DNA from: Plazaster borealis
Taxonomy: Eukaryota > Echinodermata > Asteroidea > Forcipulatida > Labidiasteridae
NCBI GenBank assembly: GCA_021014325.1
Contig: CM037470.1
Span: 6,303,147-6,367,146, forward strand
Reading direction: 5' to 3'
DNA: 64,000 nucleotides
The translations under genes were made by a program, and so were the position numbers. The notes under the pieces are model-generated. The model had not been told where the DNA came from, did not search any database, and saw only the letters and a program-made list of their open reading frames with translations. Below are positions 12,753 through 25,923 of the stretch, piece after piece (within the stretch, counting starts at the first letter, position 1; every line of letters starts with the position of its first letter).

Positions 12753-13905
12753 AAAACAAATCATTTTTATTTGCCTGTTATTGTACCGTACATTTTTAGA
12801 CAGTTGATAAGTCATTGTGTTTCAATAAAAATTAATACACATCTTTTTCGATCTGTCGAATCTCATGTCAATAAAAATACCAGAAGCACATCGAGTCTTA
12901 ACGGTCCCAATCTGCGATGATGCGCGTTGACATATGAACGATAATCAACGAAGACTCCCTCGGGAATTTAACAAACTGCAGCATTTTGCCGTCGTGAATT
13001 TTTCATGGCCGCCTGCTCCCCGGCCGGTGTCTGATGCAGATGGGTGATCTGTGTGGTACGAGAGGATTTCCTTAAAATCACAACCGCTTGGTCTACGGGA
13101 GAAGGAGGCAGAGTGGAGGGGCAAGGAGCGAGTGGCTGCCCCTAAAAAAAAAATCTCAGCGCGGATTTAGAGAGCTATTCGTGGGCGCTGACGCAGTAAA
13201 TGCGCTCACTTCGCCCGTAGTTAAGATGCGTCCACAGAGAGTAGAACTTCCTGTGCGTTAGCTATTATCGCTTCCTCTCAGAGCGTAAAAGCCGGCCACT
13301 TAACAACCCCATGTCCCAGGCATTTGTCTTGAAATGAAACGCTGCAATTTTTCCCCCCTCATACTGTGTAGGGTTCTTTTCTTGTCTCTTTTTTGTTCAG
13401 TCTTTATTATTTACCCCAGAATTTGCGGGACCCCTCGCGGAGTGTGGCGCCATGCGGAGGTGGCTTCTTTTTTTCCTCCTGCGTGACACTGTACAGTTTT
13501 CCTCGCTGAAACTCAAGTCCAAATGGCTTGCGGGATTCATTTTTGTGCGTGTGATGTTCGTGCTTTTGTTCGCTCAATCAGTTGCCAGAAGTTGTCATAG
13601 ATATTCCATGTGGGAAAAAGGAAAATAAAGGAACAAAAGTTAGTTCGGAAACCAACAGGGGAAACGCTCAGGCATCCCTACAAATTACACTGTATCCCTC
13701 TGTTATTTGAATTACACACAAGTTTGAGTCAATAGCATAATGATTGGTGTCGTCTTACTTACGTCTCTGTGAACCTTCTCAAGGAATTGAAGCAAACCAT
13801 TCTTTGCGACGACTCGTTGCCAGTTGAGACTCAATGTGCCGAAATATAACCCCGTACCCCCATTAATAGGAACTTCTGTCACTTCTTTTTTGTCACCTTG
13901 TGCAG

Positions 13906-13971
13906 GTTTTACCCAGACAACGACATCAGTCCCGAAGCCTGGCATTGAGCCCACTACTCAGATCAGACCAG
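13906..13971 (+). CDS. erg: ERG internal exon, 66 nt (linker before ETS domain)
   Basis: The acceptor is excellent: a long pyrimidine tract from 13881 ends in TGCAG at 13901-13905. The donor is G|GTAACG at 13972. Both ends split a codon after its first base, so the exon is symmetrical and keeps frame. It encodes GFTQTTTSVPKPG, then IEPTTQIRP, with the last base completing an Asp in the next exon. The wording parallels the vertebrate ERG stretch STVPKTEDQRPQ and the FLI1 stretch ISKNTEQRPQ directly before DPYQ. No fold is expected; this is a flexible linker between the Pointed and ETS domains. In vertebrates this exon is alternatively spliced, and its length as a multiple of three allows the same here. 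Support is splice phase plus alignment to the known family. Confidence 0.9.
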
Positions 13972-16900
13972 GTAACGTTAAACATCTATACAAACTTACT
14001 CCAAAAAAACGGTATCAATTTGAGGCTAAGGCAGTGTCCGAATTAACGGCTGCGGTTAAAAGGGTGTTACTAAGGGCAGCCTATGATTCAAGGCATGTTC
14101 TTGAGGCGATTCAACCGTAGCCACTTTTTCGGAAACAGCTGTAGCCTAACTGGAATCAGTCTGGCCTCCATGTATATCTTGCATGGACAAAATGCATGTG
14201 GGAGTTTGCCCGCAGTAGAGTAACGAACCGTCAGATTGATACCCAAAACAACTTCATGCTTTCGATTTTAGAGAGGCCATCGTGCCCGCGAAACAAAACT
14301 TCAGTTTTGTATGGCCATTAGCACCCTTACACCGATTTCCTTTCCACCGTTGTATACCCCCTCCCCATTGGTCGACTCTCTCTCCCCCCCCCTCTTTGTG
14401 GCAACCCTTCCCCGGTGTTCCCGTGTCGTCTATTGATTATCAGTATTCTTATTTCCACCCTTTCCGTCCTTCCTTCCTTCCATTTAATTTCCTCCGCGTG
14501 GTTTGCCGCACAGCGCGGAGAAACGGCTGCGTCTCTTCCTTCATTGACGCTCTGCCCTACATTGTAGTGAAATAGAACCAACACTCTCTCTGCGCTGTAA
14601 AATGATACATGAACAATGCCACAGTTTTAATCAAATTCTTGCAGTTTAAACCAGGTGGCTTGAAGACCCACCTTCGAGTGGGTTACACGTTTGTCAACGT
14701 GTGAAATTGTAATCCAAAAGAATGACGTCATTTCGTTTTACCAACATTGACTTTTCCCGAAGTCAAACAATACGTTTCAGAAGTTGCTTTGTGGGACCAC
14801 CGTAGAATCACCTTTTTGAAAGCAAGGTCTTTGATAAAACAGACTTTGTTCTTAGACAGTTAACCAAAAGGCTGCAGAAGTCTTTTCTGGAATTATTTTG
14901 AAATAAAGTTGAAGTAGCTGCATTCCAATATTGGTACCCGAAATGTGTACCGATATAGCAAAATGGCCCATATTATACTCGTGATTACAGGCAGAGATGC
15001 AGTTTACCATCGAATGTCTGTATATTGATTTTTTGTTTTTCTTCTCTTTTATCTGCTGTTTTCTTCGCCTTCATCTTCTTCTTCTTCTACCTCATGCCTT
15101 CCTCCTGATTATTTAGGATTGACATTTTTTTCTAGTCCTCCAACTCCCTTTCTTTCCCATCAATTCACTCATCCTTACTGTCTCTTTTTCCACCCCCCCC
15201 CCCCCCCGCAATCCCTCTCAGCTCTCCCTCGCTCATCCTCACCCAAACTCCTCGCAAATTGATTTCAAAGGTCACTAATGGAATTCAGTAACACCAACAA
15301 CACAAGAGCCACATTGTGCGAGAGTCCCTCTGTGTGCCATATAGCGGTTAAGTGCTGACGCGCAACCCTTTTAATGCACGCGCTCAGTACCCCGGCTAAT
15401 GCCTCGAGATCTACGGCGAGTGTACGGAGTCCTGCACTCGCCGAAGACTCGCTGCTTTTTTTATGCGGTTTTGTTTTTTATTCACGCGTATTAAGCGTTA
15501 CGTTATTACCCACACCTGGTTAACTCTGCCTGCGCTGGACAGGCTTTTTTCCCCAATCTACTTTTAAGCCCAAATCCTTCCGAATAGCGACTTTGTTCTC
15601 TTTGTGCTGCATAAACAGACTGACAGTAATCCGGTACGGAATTTTAAAAAAAAAGGGGGAAAAGAAGAAGGGAGAAAAACGGACAATGGGTGACGTGCAT
15701 ACAAAGCTTCGTCACTGTCAAGTTTCACATTAAGTGGTATGAAAAAAATCCTTAAGGAAGTATGGTTCCTGCAACCAAGTGCCAGTCTCTCTCTCCAATA
15801 ACGAGCTTTTTGTTTGGACAAAAGGCCCCCCAGTAGCAGCCTCGGTACCATGGGTAGCGCGCCGTATCGATACCTCTCTTGTCACTAACCCCATAGTAGG
15901 GATGTGCTAATAAACAACGCTGTTTTGCTCCCAAAAGTGCCTGCTTTGCGAGCTTGCTTATGAACAACTTTCCAGCGCTTGTATGGCGCTTGGTACGCGC
16001 GTATCAAAATGCAAGTATTTTTGACGCAATCCACTTCAAGTGAATCATGGTTTTTTTTTTACATGGGGGTCATCCTTAACTGCATACAGTTAGACATATC
16101 ACAAGATCAAAGAAGAATGGGGACCAGTTGCTCTACGACTTGGTGCGTCTATTGATTGTATGCTCTGCGTGTGTCTCTAAATTATTGAAATATTAATTAT
16201 TAAGTTTGTCGTCAATGAAATAGAAAGCACCCGGTACCCAAAGTCAATTGGAAGTGTGCATTGCTAAGGTGCGTGGCCTCCTATTTGACAATGACATCTT
16301 TAAACATTCGGAGGTTTTTTCACGTTTAAATCGAAAGTTCAATAAGTCATTCATGGTCCGACCTGTCTCAGCGATACTGGGCACTAAAAGTTAAACAGTC
16401 TGACTAAAAGAAAATGTGAACTGAATTTCAATGTAAAAGTAGCACATAGAAACACCAAGTTACATTAAAAATGTGACGAACACATAATAGGAACACCAAG
16501 TTACATTAAATGGATTTGCAAAAAGCCACTTAAGGCAAGCTGGGTTGATGGGGGTCTGATCACCAGACATGTAGGTGCCGTTTTTACTGGCTGTGCTACC
16601 TGAACTCTTCCTTCCTCTCCTCTTAATATTCTGACGTGAAACCCATTCTCTTTCCCGTAGTCTCTGTTCGTGGCCTACAAAACCCAGGCAGCATTGTTTC
16701 CATAAGCATTATCTTATCCCAAGACCACAAAACCCACATCAATTTCTTTCACCGGATCTCAATCCCTCAATGCCATTGTTAACGCTTTCCCATCCAGTTC
16801 TTAGGCTATCGCCACTAATTTTGTTTGTTTCAAAAGAAGCACTTATCTTTTTCTAAGCCGAAACAAATTGCTCCGTTCGTCACCTTTTCCACCAGTCTCC

Positions 16901-17662
16901 TCTTTTTTCCTTCCCATCCCATCCAAATCCCCCTATCATCTACGTGGCAGCGTTCCCCTAACAGATCGATCCGTCTTTGTTTCGCATCTTCTGTCTTGGT
17001 CATCACCACAACCCCCCCCCCCCCCGAGACCCCAAGACAAATATTTGCTTACGTCTGCAAGACGGTTTTAAGCCATGGGTTTAAACCCACTTTCGGCACG
17101 TGGGTATCTTGGACACTCGCGCGTGGGGCTGTCTTTTGTTCTTCAAGAACGGAGCCTATTATTAATGGGATTACTTCCCTTCAAGTTTAAAAAAAGAAAG
17201 GGGATTAGTTTTCTAATCCGTAATCCACATAGCAAACATTTAAGGGAGCTGTGTGAATTTTCGGGGGTAAAATGGTTCTCATTTCTCAAACACCACCTAT
17301 AAACGAAACGACAAGTGACGTGAGCACGTGTGGTTCAACTAGTGGCATTATAACAAAACACACTGTGCAGTAAACACTTCACACAAAAAAAAACGTCAAA
17401 TCACAATTTACTTTGGCAAATAAAAGTGCATCGTTTCTCTTTGTGGTAACTCAGTATTGCTTGAGTTTGGTTAACTTGCTTGATCGTGAAGAGCAAAGTT
17501 ACTGTGTGTGCTCGACTCGTCTCGTCTCGTCTCGTCTCGTCTATTCGAGACGTTCGGAAGATTTGTAGTTTTTTGTCAAATTCCTACGAGTGTGTGAGTT
17601 TTCCTTTCTCGGAGACATGGGATTCAACTGTAAACAACTACGCTCTTATTCTTTGTTTCCAG
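13972..17662 (+). other. ERG intron, 3.7 kb
   Basis: Bounded by GTAACG and TTTCCAG. No exon, transposon end or RNA gene is recognised. It contains a CCTT run (14468-14482), C-homopolymers near 15196 and 17014, a short direct repeat (GAACACCAAGTTACATTAAA at about 16450 and 16491) and a pentanucleotide repeat near its end. Confidence 0.8.
17514..17544 (+). repeat. (CTCGT)n pentanucleotide microsatellite
   Basis: Five to six CTCGT units in a row, about 120 bp upstream of the 48-nt ERG exon. CpG in every unit makes it a possible methylation target. Function is unknown. Confidence 0.85.
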
Positions 17663-17710
17663 ATCCCTACCAAGTCTTCGGTCCCACCAGCAGAACACTT
17701 GCCAATCCAG
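17663..17710 (+). CDS. erg: ERG conserved 48-nt exon
   Basis: The acceptor CTTTGTTTCCAG ends at 17662 and the donor is CCAG|GTAATT. With the split codons at each side it encodes DPYQVFGPTSRTLANPG. Vertebrate ERG and FLI1 have DPYQILGPTSSRLANPG, also on a 48-nt exon in the same phase, so both sequence and gene structure agree. This segment lies just N-terminal to the ETS domain, in the region that in vertebrate ERG contributes to autoinhibition. It is followed after a 10.4-kb intron by the ETS exon. I am very sure of this call. Confidence 0.96.
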
Positions 17711-19086
17711 GTAATTACAATTCATTTGTTTTCATGATATTTTTACTTTGTCTTGTATTTTTTCCTTTCCTGCTTGTCATTGCTTTTTGTCTGTCTATAA
17801 CTTCAGTGCATGGGGAAACAATGAGGGGTTTGAAGTCAGTTGAAGTCAGTTTTAAAATCAAGGAGCTAGAGAAATCCTAGAAGAAATTACTATCATTATT
17901 ATTTTACCGAGTAAAATGTCCAGACGCGGGCTGAAAGTTTTTACCTAAAAAAGTATCTTGTATTGAAAATCGAGTTTGCTCTTTGTAAAAAATGTCGGTG
18001 TGGTTGATATAGTACGTCTCGGTTTGTAGTAAAGAAAAGTTTTTTCTTTTCTTGTATCAAAAACAAAATCCAAAAGTTTTGAAGCTTCGAAATTTGCGTT
18101 AATAATGCATCCATGGGTGTATTTTGTGTATCTTTGGGCGCTATATTTCCGAACGGCTGCAGGCTTGTATTGTGTTGTGTCTCTCATAACTCAGACATTT
18201 AATTCCAGTGACAAAAATTGCATCGCTACAGAATGAGCGATGAACTGTTCAGAAAAGACAAAGTTTCAGTAATGAAGTTCATGTGTAAAAACAAACACAA
18301 GTTTAATCAAAGATCTAAAGCGTGTGCATCGTGTTAATAATTACTAGACACAGACCGGGTGGGGGCTACGAAATGCCCGCATCAGCACGCCGGGTTTGCT
18401 GACGGGAAGCAAGTCGCATACAGACAAACAAAACAAAAATGAGGAAAATATCTCCAAAACTCAAGGAACATTTTGGCGGCAAGTGAGGAAGGAAGGGCCT
18501 TGTTCGACGGAATCACGGCCGGTTAGTTTATGATGTTTGCCAAGCGACAAGGGGGGCCTCGGGTATAGTGCGGCACGCTGCAATAAACCCACACAATTGT
18601 TCATTTTGCAATAACCCAAAGGAAGAATTTCCGGAGAACTTATACATATTTTGGTTAATATTAGTCTGGAGATAGGACAGGGTGATTTTTGTTTTTAATA
18701 TGTAGGATTTAAGCACAGCGGATTCTTGTCTCGGTGACAGTTAAACTAAAAAAATTGTACAACCCAAAGGGTTTCTTTACTCATTTGAAGTCTAGTCGGT
18801 TTAATTAATCTAGAAATGCTAGCTGGAAGAACTTCAGCACAATGCAGTGGAAAGTATGCTCATTCACAACCCATGACATTATTATTAGATAACTGAATGG
18901 TCTATAGTTATTACATCGCATGTCTCTGAAGTCCTTTTGAAAACATTATTACGAGACCGTTCCCTGTTGTTTATGAAAACTACCTTGTCAAAAACATTTC
19001 AGATTCAGACTACAGTAATAATTCAATTATCGGTGTAAAAACAATTACTGTGGACTTACATGTAATGAATGGTTCATTACAATACA

Positions 19087-19263
19087 GGGCTTGATCACAC
19101 AAAAAGTAGCTAAGCACAAGAAGTTATGCTTAACATGATAAGATTACCAGCCAAAACACATTGTCATATGTCAGTCTGTGACTGGTCCCCTGCCTATTTT
19201 TGCTTAGCAGACAAGTGTTAATCAATATTTTCTGCTTTTAAGCAGCTCTATGAAATAGGGCCC
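19087..19263 (-). mobile_element. Small MITE, family E copy
   Basis: One end reads AGCAGCTCTATGAAATAGGG CCC, the other GGGCTTGATCACACAAAAAG. The interior matches, in reverse, the copy at 47178-47364 (CCAGTCACAGA, TTGGCTGGTAA, TTGTGCTTAGCTACTTTTT). It is about 180 bp with no coding content. Confidence 0.7.
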
Positions 19264-19799
19264 TCGTGTACAAATCTTCCTGGATCTGAAATACTGTAAT
19301 TTTTTGGAAATTAGTTTTGAATTGGGCTGCATTTACACTGACCGACTTAAAAGGGTTTTTTTCAATTAAATAACGGCAGAAGAAATAAGAAAACAAAGAT
19401 CAAACCCGTTATGATGAAATGTTTGTCTAGCCCAGATACCTGGTTCAATTTATGCACAACCAATCTTATCTCCAAGCGATGCACGTTTACTGTGTGCGAC
19501 ACCACAACGGCTGTAATATTGTTGAATTAAAATAATCTTTGTAAACCAACAGAATGTGTGAATAGATAATATTAAAATAAAATAAACCAAAACAACAACC
19601 TACGATGCAATCATGTAGGGCTGCCAGCCCTGTATCGAAATTACGTTTTTGAGTTATAATAATGGACATATCTTGCGGATGGAATGCCCAAAAAAACCGG
19701 GAATAATGTCGTTCAACCAGCCCCGTAAAAGAAATAACAACAATCATATCTCTGGGAATTTTTGCTTTTTATTATGGCGGGAGTTATATAGAAGAATAT

Positions 19800-20110
19800 G
19801 GGACTGTAGATGCAAATGTGTGTGAGTCACCCAGGCTCTACAAATGCTTAGCCCTGGACGGCCCAACCAACGGCAATATTGGCGTCAAGTGCCTCACGCA
19901 TGGCGAGGTAGCGGGACTGTAGTGGCCACTCGACCAGGTTGAGTTACCGCACGAGGAGCATCTAGCACCGCCGCATTGGCATCTCATAGTCGAGTTAACC
20001 GGCCGATTTGCCCGAGGCGAGGGGTGACTTTACACCCAAAGCGGCCCCGGCTCGCAGCTAGAAGGGACCGCGGTGGCTTCTTTTTCTTCGGTCATGTCCT
20101 TCTGCATCGC
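19800..20110. other. CpG-rich block in the ERG intron
   Basis: This stretch is clearly richer in G, C and CpG than the flanks (for example GGCGAGGTAGCGGG, CCGGCCGATTTGCCCGAGG) and matches no repeat seen elsewhere in the window. It is not a recognised rRNA or tRNA. It could be a regulatory element, an alternative promoter or an unrecognised repeat. Confidence 0.35.
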
Positions 20111-20639
20111 CGGAGCTCATGATGAGGAACTAAACAATATAATGATAAAGCTAGAACATATTGCAGAATGACTGGTTTGTCGGCCTCGCTCCTTAACACC
20201 ATCCTCTTTCCTCACTCCCTCGACCACCACGAGTAATGGTTTTATTACCTACCATAACTTAGCTTTCAACGATGCCATAATGGGTCATGTAAAATGAACT
20301 TGCTTCCCCCTCCACCTTTATGGATGGCGGAATTATAATGGAATATTATGAAATTGCTTTTAAATCAGTACCTTCCATCGAGACTTGGGAGTTTACGATT
20401 GGCGCCCGTGATTTATGATAGATCAACAGTTAGCCTCTCTTAATCATTCATTACAATCTATAGTGGTGTGCTTTCATCCAATGCGTTTAACAATCCCCCA
20501 ATGTACTATTATTATTATTAAAGGCCACACAATTCATTTATGCCCTCAAATAATATGGTTTGATGAAGAAGGTTAAATAAAACGAAGGTTCCAATTGCAC
20601 AACCTTACCCTGCGAAAGCTTTGTGCGATAGCTTTCAGC

Positions 20640-21150
20640 AGGCGAGTTAGGTCCCACTATAGTCTAACTAAGCTTAATGTTGCATCTTCGGTGGGTTTTT
20701 CTGTTGGCGAATTAGGTCCAACTAGTCTTTGATCCAAGCTAAATGTATCTTCGGTGGTTTTTCTGTTGTCGAATTAGGGCCAACTATAGTCTTTGATCCA
20801 AGCTAAATGTAACTTCGGTGGGTTTTTCTGTTGTCGAATTAGGGCCAACTATAGTCTTTGACTCAAGCTAAATGTAACTTCGATGGGTTTTTCTGTTGTC
20901 GAATTAGGGCCAACTATAGTCTTTGACCCAAGCTAAATTTATCTTCGGTGGGTTTTTCTGTTGTCGAATTAGGTCCAACTAGTCTTTGACTCAAGCTAAA
21001 TGTATCTTCGGTGGTTTTTCTGTTGTCGAATTAGGGCCAACTATAGTCTTTGACCGAAGCTAAATGTAACTTCGGTGGGTTTTTCTGTTGTCGAATTAGG
21101 TCCAACTAGTCTTTGACCCAAGCTGTATGTTACATCTTCGGTGTTTTTTC
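20640..21150 (+). repeat. Minisatellite, about 60-66-bp unit, eight copies
   Basis: Each unit carries CTTCGGTGGGTTTTTCTGTT, GTCGAATTAGGGCCAACTA, TAGTCTTTGACCCAAGCTAA and ATGTAA/ATGTAT. Copies differ by points and by presence of TATAG versus TAG, giving two length classes. The first and last units are the most diverged. It lies in the 10.4-kb ERG intron. No frame stays open across the units in a way that suggests a protein. Confidence 0.93.
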
Positions 21151-23611
21151 CTCGAATACCACATGAAGCAGTTTACAGTTGAAGTGCGATGGCGGCTTGT
21201 AAGTGAGGCTAAATGTGTCCTCTACCAAAGTGAGTTGAAGGTGGTCTTATGGCTATGGGGGAGTTATAGTGACCTTTGTTCGTTGGAAAATTCAAGAAAA
21301 TAAATCAATAATGTGGTCAACACCCTAAACGGTGGACAAAATTCATCACAGATTCTCACGAAAAATCAGAAAGGCATAATCTTCCCGAACCTTCCAGTGC
21401 TCTTCTACGAGTATAGCACCACGCGACACCTGGCGTCAACCTCTTTTCATTCTTCGCTCAACCCCCACCCTGTAAATAAACCCAACCAGTCGTTCTTTTC
21501 CCCTAAATAACTTGCTGCTAAAGTTTCTGTACAAGGCCCGTTGAAGAAGCAAGTTTCTTACCGGTAATTTTTTACACACAATAAAAAGAGTGTTTCCTCA
21601 GAGAGGGTTCTCTGCGCACTCCCTCTGGGCTACAGTGTTTCATTAAACGATCGAGATGATTTGACGCGTTTCAAAAGGAAAAGAAGCAAAAAAAACGTAG
21701 ACCAGGCTGGTATAAGGTTGATCACAGTTTATGATTTCGTTATTTTACACAGCAGACACAAAAGACAAGCATCTGAAAAGTTGGATGTCCTTTTACACAC
21801 TTTGGACAGCCCGGTCTTCTGTTTTCGTTGTATTTTTCTCTGTTGGACCGTGCGTGCGGTTTTGAATGAGTTTTAAACGCGAATTTAAAGACCCATAGCC
21901 ATCGAATTCTGCTAAATTAACAATAACTTTATTAATTTCGTATTTCCACAGTGTCGAATTTCTCTTCATGTGGGCACATCTAACGATTTTGTGTTAAAGT
22001 CCCCCAATGAATTGACACAATGGACAGAAAAATAACGCCTAGAGGTATTTATTCAACGGGGCAAGAAAAAACTCGTTGGTTGAAGAAGAAGAAAAAATGA
22101 AACAAAGTAGACCCAGTGTAGAATAATCGCAAACAGTAGGGATTGTTGTCTTTGAATGAAATGAATCAATTAAGTGGTGTCTTCTAAAGGAACAAAGAAT
22201 GCGTTCGATGAATACAGCTTTCATCTGGTATGTTAAATATAAAATATGTATACACCAAAAAAGTGCAAGAATGTCATTTTGACGAAAGATAAAATAGGAG
22301 AAAAAAGACGAAGGAAAAAAATTGAACAAATAAGTTTTGTCGTAAACTGCGATGGGCTGAATGACAACTGTATGGAAGTGCGTGAAAGGGTCAACATTTC
22401 CGCCAGCCTCACAAATTAATAGAATCTGAATCGTCTCGTATGATTTTTGTTCCCCCACGTTTGGGATCGTGTCCAGTGACAGCGACTGATTGAAAGCAGG
22501 GGGTTTGAGGAGAGGGAAAAAAGTTACGATTTGGACGGGGAGATTCAGTTACCGGGTTTTTCTCGAACCGTTGTAAGAGAGAGTCCGTGCGGAGACGTGA
22601 GCTGCCCCGTCTTGGCGAGGCACGCGCTCGGTGGTGGAGATGGGGGTGTTCAGTCTTAGGACAGGAAGGGGAGATGGGATCGTGTTTCGCGGACGGAGAG
22701 ATAAGGGAGAGTGATGAGGCTGTCTTCGGGTTGCGTCTCTTGTCGTCGCGGTCTTGTCATCCAACGCCCAACACTGCGTGTCCTGAAAAGTCTAGCGATC
22801 TCGTTCTTCCACTGTCTGACTGTACATTATAGAATGCAACCCACTAAGAAATGATTGAATTCGACTTCATAATAATTAAAGCGTGTATTTCTTGTGAGTC
22901 CACGTGCGTGGAACGTCTCCCCATAATAGCATGGAACCGTTATTAGTTGTAGGTTCGCACCCGCTACGGTATAAAATGTCCAATAACACAGTAAAGTTGT
23001 GGGTTTTGATTTCACACAAAATAAGTACATTCGTACATCTCGCGGACCTTAATCGCACCAAAGAAACAACGCAAAATCTCGCCTCATACTTCTTATTTCT
23101 GATTAACTTTGTATTGAGATTGTATACGAATATCCCCTATTGTTTGATTACGATATTGTTTTGCCAAGTATCCATGATTGTATTTTGATTGTTGACAAAA
23201 TAATACAAACGGCCTTCACTTAATTGGATTTGTCCATTCATTTCAGGATTTTTTACAATCACAACATTAAAAAGATGATTTTTACTTGAACAAAACCACC
23301 CTTTGTCCCCCCCCCAAAAAAAAAAAAGAAGAAGAAGAGATGTATAATGTCTGCCTCGCACAAAATCATTGATGATTATTCGATAAGAAATACCCATTGC
23401 CGATCCCACTAATCAATACTTTTATTAATGATATCATTTTCAGGTTGATAATCAATAACATTGTTTAGCTATAACAAATACTAATAGCACTAACTCCAAA
23501 ATCAAAGAAGGGTTGCAGACGAATACTGCTGACCTTTTTATATTCGACTTTTCGATGTCAGATGTCAGTTAAATTTAGGTGTTTTGGGTGGGGCTTCCTT
23601 CCTTTCTTTCT

Positions 23612-23990
23612 TTAAAGGTATCGTACACGTTTGGTAATGACTCAAAACAAGTATTAGCATAAAAACTTACTTGGTAACAAGCAACGGAGAGCTGTTGATA
23701 GTATAAAACATTGTAGGAAATGACTCCCTCTGAAGTAACGTAGTTTTTGAGAAAGAGGTAATTTCTCACTAAAATAAAAGCTTCTTGCAAGAAGTTTTTA
23801 TTCCTATCTGAAATAGTGAAAGCACACAAATTTGTTCAACAAGGGTGTTTTTTCTTTCATAATTTTCTTGCAACTTCGATTACCAATTGAGCCCAAATTT
23901 TCACAGGCTTGTTATTTTATGCATATGTTGGGATACACCATGTGAGAACACTGGTCTTTGACAATTTTCAAACGTGTTTAGTGCCTTTAA
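23612..23990 (+). mobile_element. TTAA-ended MITE, family A, copy 1
   Basis: Starts TTTAAAGGTATCGTACACGT and ends AACGTGTTTAGTGCCTTTAA, an imperfect terminal inverted repeat with TTAA at both outer ends. The interior shares GAGAGCTGTTGATAGTATAA, AAGTAACGTAGTTTTTGAGA and TTGGGATACACCATGTGAGA with five further copies. Near the middle is the palindrome CTTCTTGCAAGAAG. About 375 bp, no transposase. Confidence 0.9.
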
Positions 23991-25230
23991 TGTTGCACTA
24001 CAGTCAGTTCGTACGTTTTGAGCAGCCTGCTTTCCAGCCACCAAAAATATAGAAATACACATTATATGTATAATATTATATTGTACATTGACTACCAGTA
24101 TACTAAACCATGTAGATTTGTACGCAGTATAAAACCTAAGTCAATAATAAGAGATGGAAATGCCACTTGTGCAACCAACAGCCAAGCCTTTACTATCACG
24201 AGCTACACGATTTGACGTGCCACCTCCTATCACACGAGGAACGTGTAGTAGATAAAACCAGCTTGCCACATCACTCAAACGGATTCTAAATTAAATACAT
24301 GTAACTGCATCGGCAGAATTGAATTATCCGTCATTATACGGGGCCCCATATCGCTCGGGGTTGATACTACTTGCGTCGTTAAACACCTTAACTTAATTTG
24401 GAGTGTAATTCAGCGAGCCAGACGTAGACGTGTCTGCATTGACATGCGTTGACGTCAAGCAATGGACACACAAAATTGACATTAACCGTTTTTCCCAACA
24501 GATCTCATTGTCACTCGTTGCCGTTGTCACTCGTAGCCGAATAAATTCATTTAGGATTTCTTTAATACAAAGCTAAGCTTATGCAAGCCTACCAATCATC
24601 TTGATAATTATATTCCCAAGTGCAATCTCTTTATAAAGAAACAGAACATGTTTCATTTTTGTTCTATTTTGTAGTTCTCGTTTTTGAAACAAGCACTGTA
24701 AAGCTGGGGTTGCTCAAGCTTATAGTCAATAAAAAATACACACAAACATAAGCCTACTTACCTGCAGTAGCCATATATAGATTTAAACACTCGTACGCAA
24801 TCGACAGCCACTTTCTTCGACTGTAACAAGCCCATTCCGGGAAATGAAATTGAATTCAATTGAAACCAATATCTTTTGTATCGTGCTATTTCCCTCTGAT
24901 AAAGCTTAAACTCTTTCAAAAAAACACCGTAAAGGTTTAATTCGCGTTATTGAACATTTTTCTTCTTTATCTTATTTGATTCTACGCTCATCAAAAAAGA
25001 AATAGAAGAAAAACAAGTCTTAATCACCATCTTAAAAGGCAACTCTAGACCTGTCTTCGTTAATGGACCCGACTCACATACTGCGTGTACGTGTCCCTTA
25101 ATAATAGGATTTTGATTTGAGCATAGCTGTAGCAGGGCCGAGGGCTGCTTCGCTTCAGGCCCGCGTACGTGCACTGAGAGCGGATGGACCACGCATGTTC
25201 AGTGACGCGAGCCGATAGCCTCGCCGGGCA

Positions 25231-25244
25231 TTTTGGCGCGAAAA
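25231..25244. promoter_or_regulatory. E2F-like site
   Basis: TTTTGGCGCGAAAA is a perfect palindrome and a full match to the E2F consensus. It lies in a locally CpG-rich patch (25130-25320) of the ERG intron. A motif match alone; no promoter is proven beside it. Confidence 0.4.
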
Positions 25245-25923
25245 CTATTGGCATAGTAGAAAAACCTGCTAATGGGTTTGATCTTCTTTGGCGCTGGCGG
25301 GGATTACATGTGTTGTTTCGCATCTATTAGCCCTGCGTTTCTCCCTCGCCGCGCAACAGAAGATGAAAGACAAGGGGGGGGGAAATCATTAAAACTATGG
25401 ATGATAGGATAAGAGAAAATACAGAAAGGGGGGAAAAATCACTGGTTTTATATTTAGCTTGTAAGCTCAAAATCTCTGTCCGTATAATGCTTAAGTCACT
25501 CTGTCTACCTTAAGCCTCTCTCAGTATGTATTCATAATTTTATTTTATTTTATGCGCAATTATTTTGGGCAATTCAATTTTTGTTATCCAGAAAACAATA
25601 TTGGTTGAATCTTGCGTGCCCTTGAAGCCATTGTTCCTTTTTTTAATGAAATAACATTGCAAGTCTTATTTTAAGCCATTAATTCCACCGGCAAGTTTAC
25701 CCGATGCCCAAACTCCATTACAGTACCGACCACAACTAACTAATACTATTAGCCGCGACTAAAGAAATGGTCTCGCTCGCGTGTGCGTATAATGACAATA
25801 CACGTTTTCGTTACGTTCAATCCGGGGACCGCTTCGTTTCAATAAACTCTTATAATTTGTTATAGATAAAGGAAGAGTAGGACTTGATACGAGAGACTCG
25901 TTTCTGGATAAAGCAAACTGTGA

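Larger units (their letters stand above)
219..13905 (+). other. Long ERG intron (or upstream region) without supported genes
   Basis: No coding exon is recognised. The short open frames here are at chance length for AT-rich DNA and show no domain or consistent splice phase. Contents that can be named are listed separately: a GGAA microsatellite, a degenerate 70-bp tandem repeat, a tRNA-Leu-derived SINE, two members of one MITE family, two local duplications and a hammerhead-like motif. The Pointed-domain exons of ERG were looked for and not found, so if the exon ending at 218 is correct they lie before the window. Confidence 0.6.

Noticed and set aside
22039..22458. 139-codon open frame on the - strand
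   Set aside because: Low-complexity, Phe- and Ser-rich translation of AT-rich intron, with no domain, splice support or relatives in the window.
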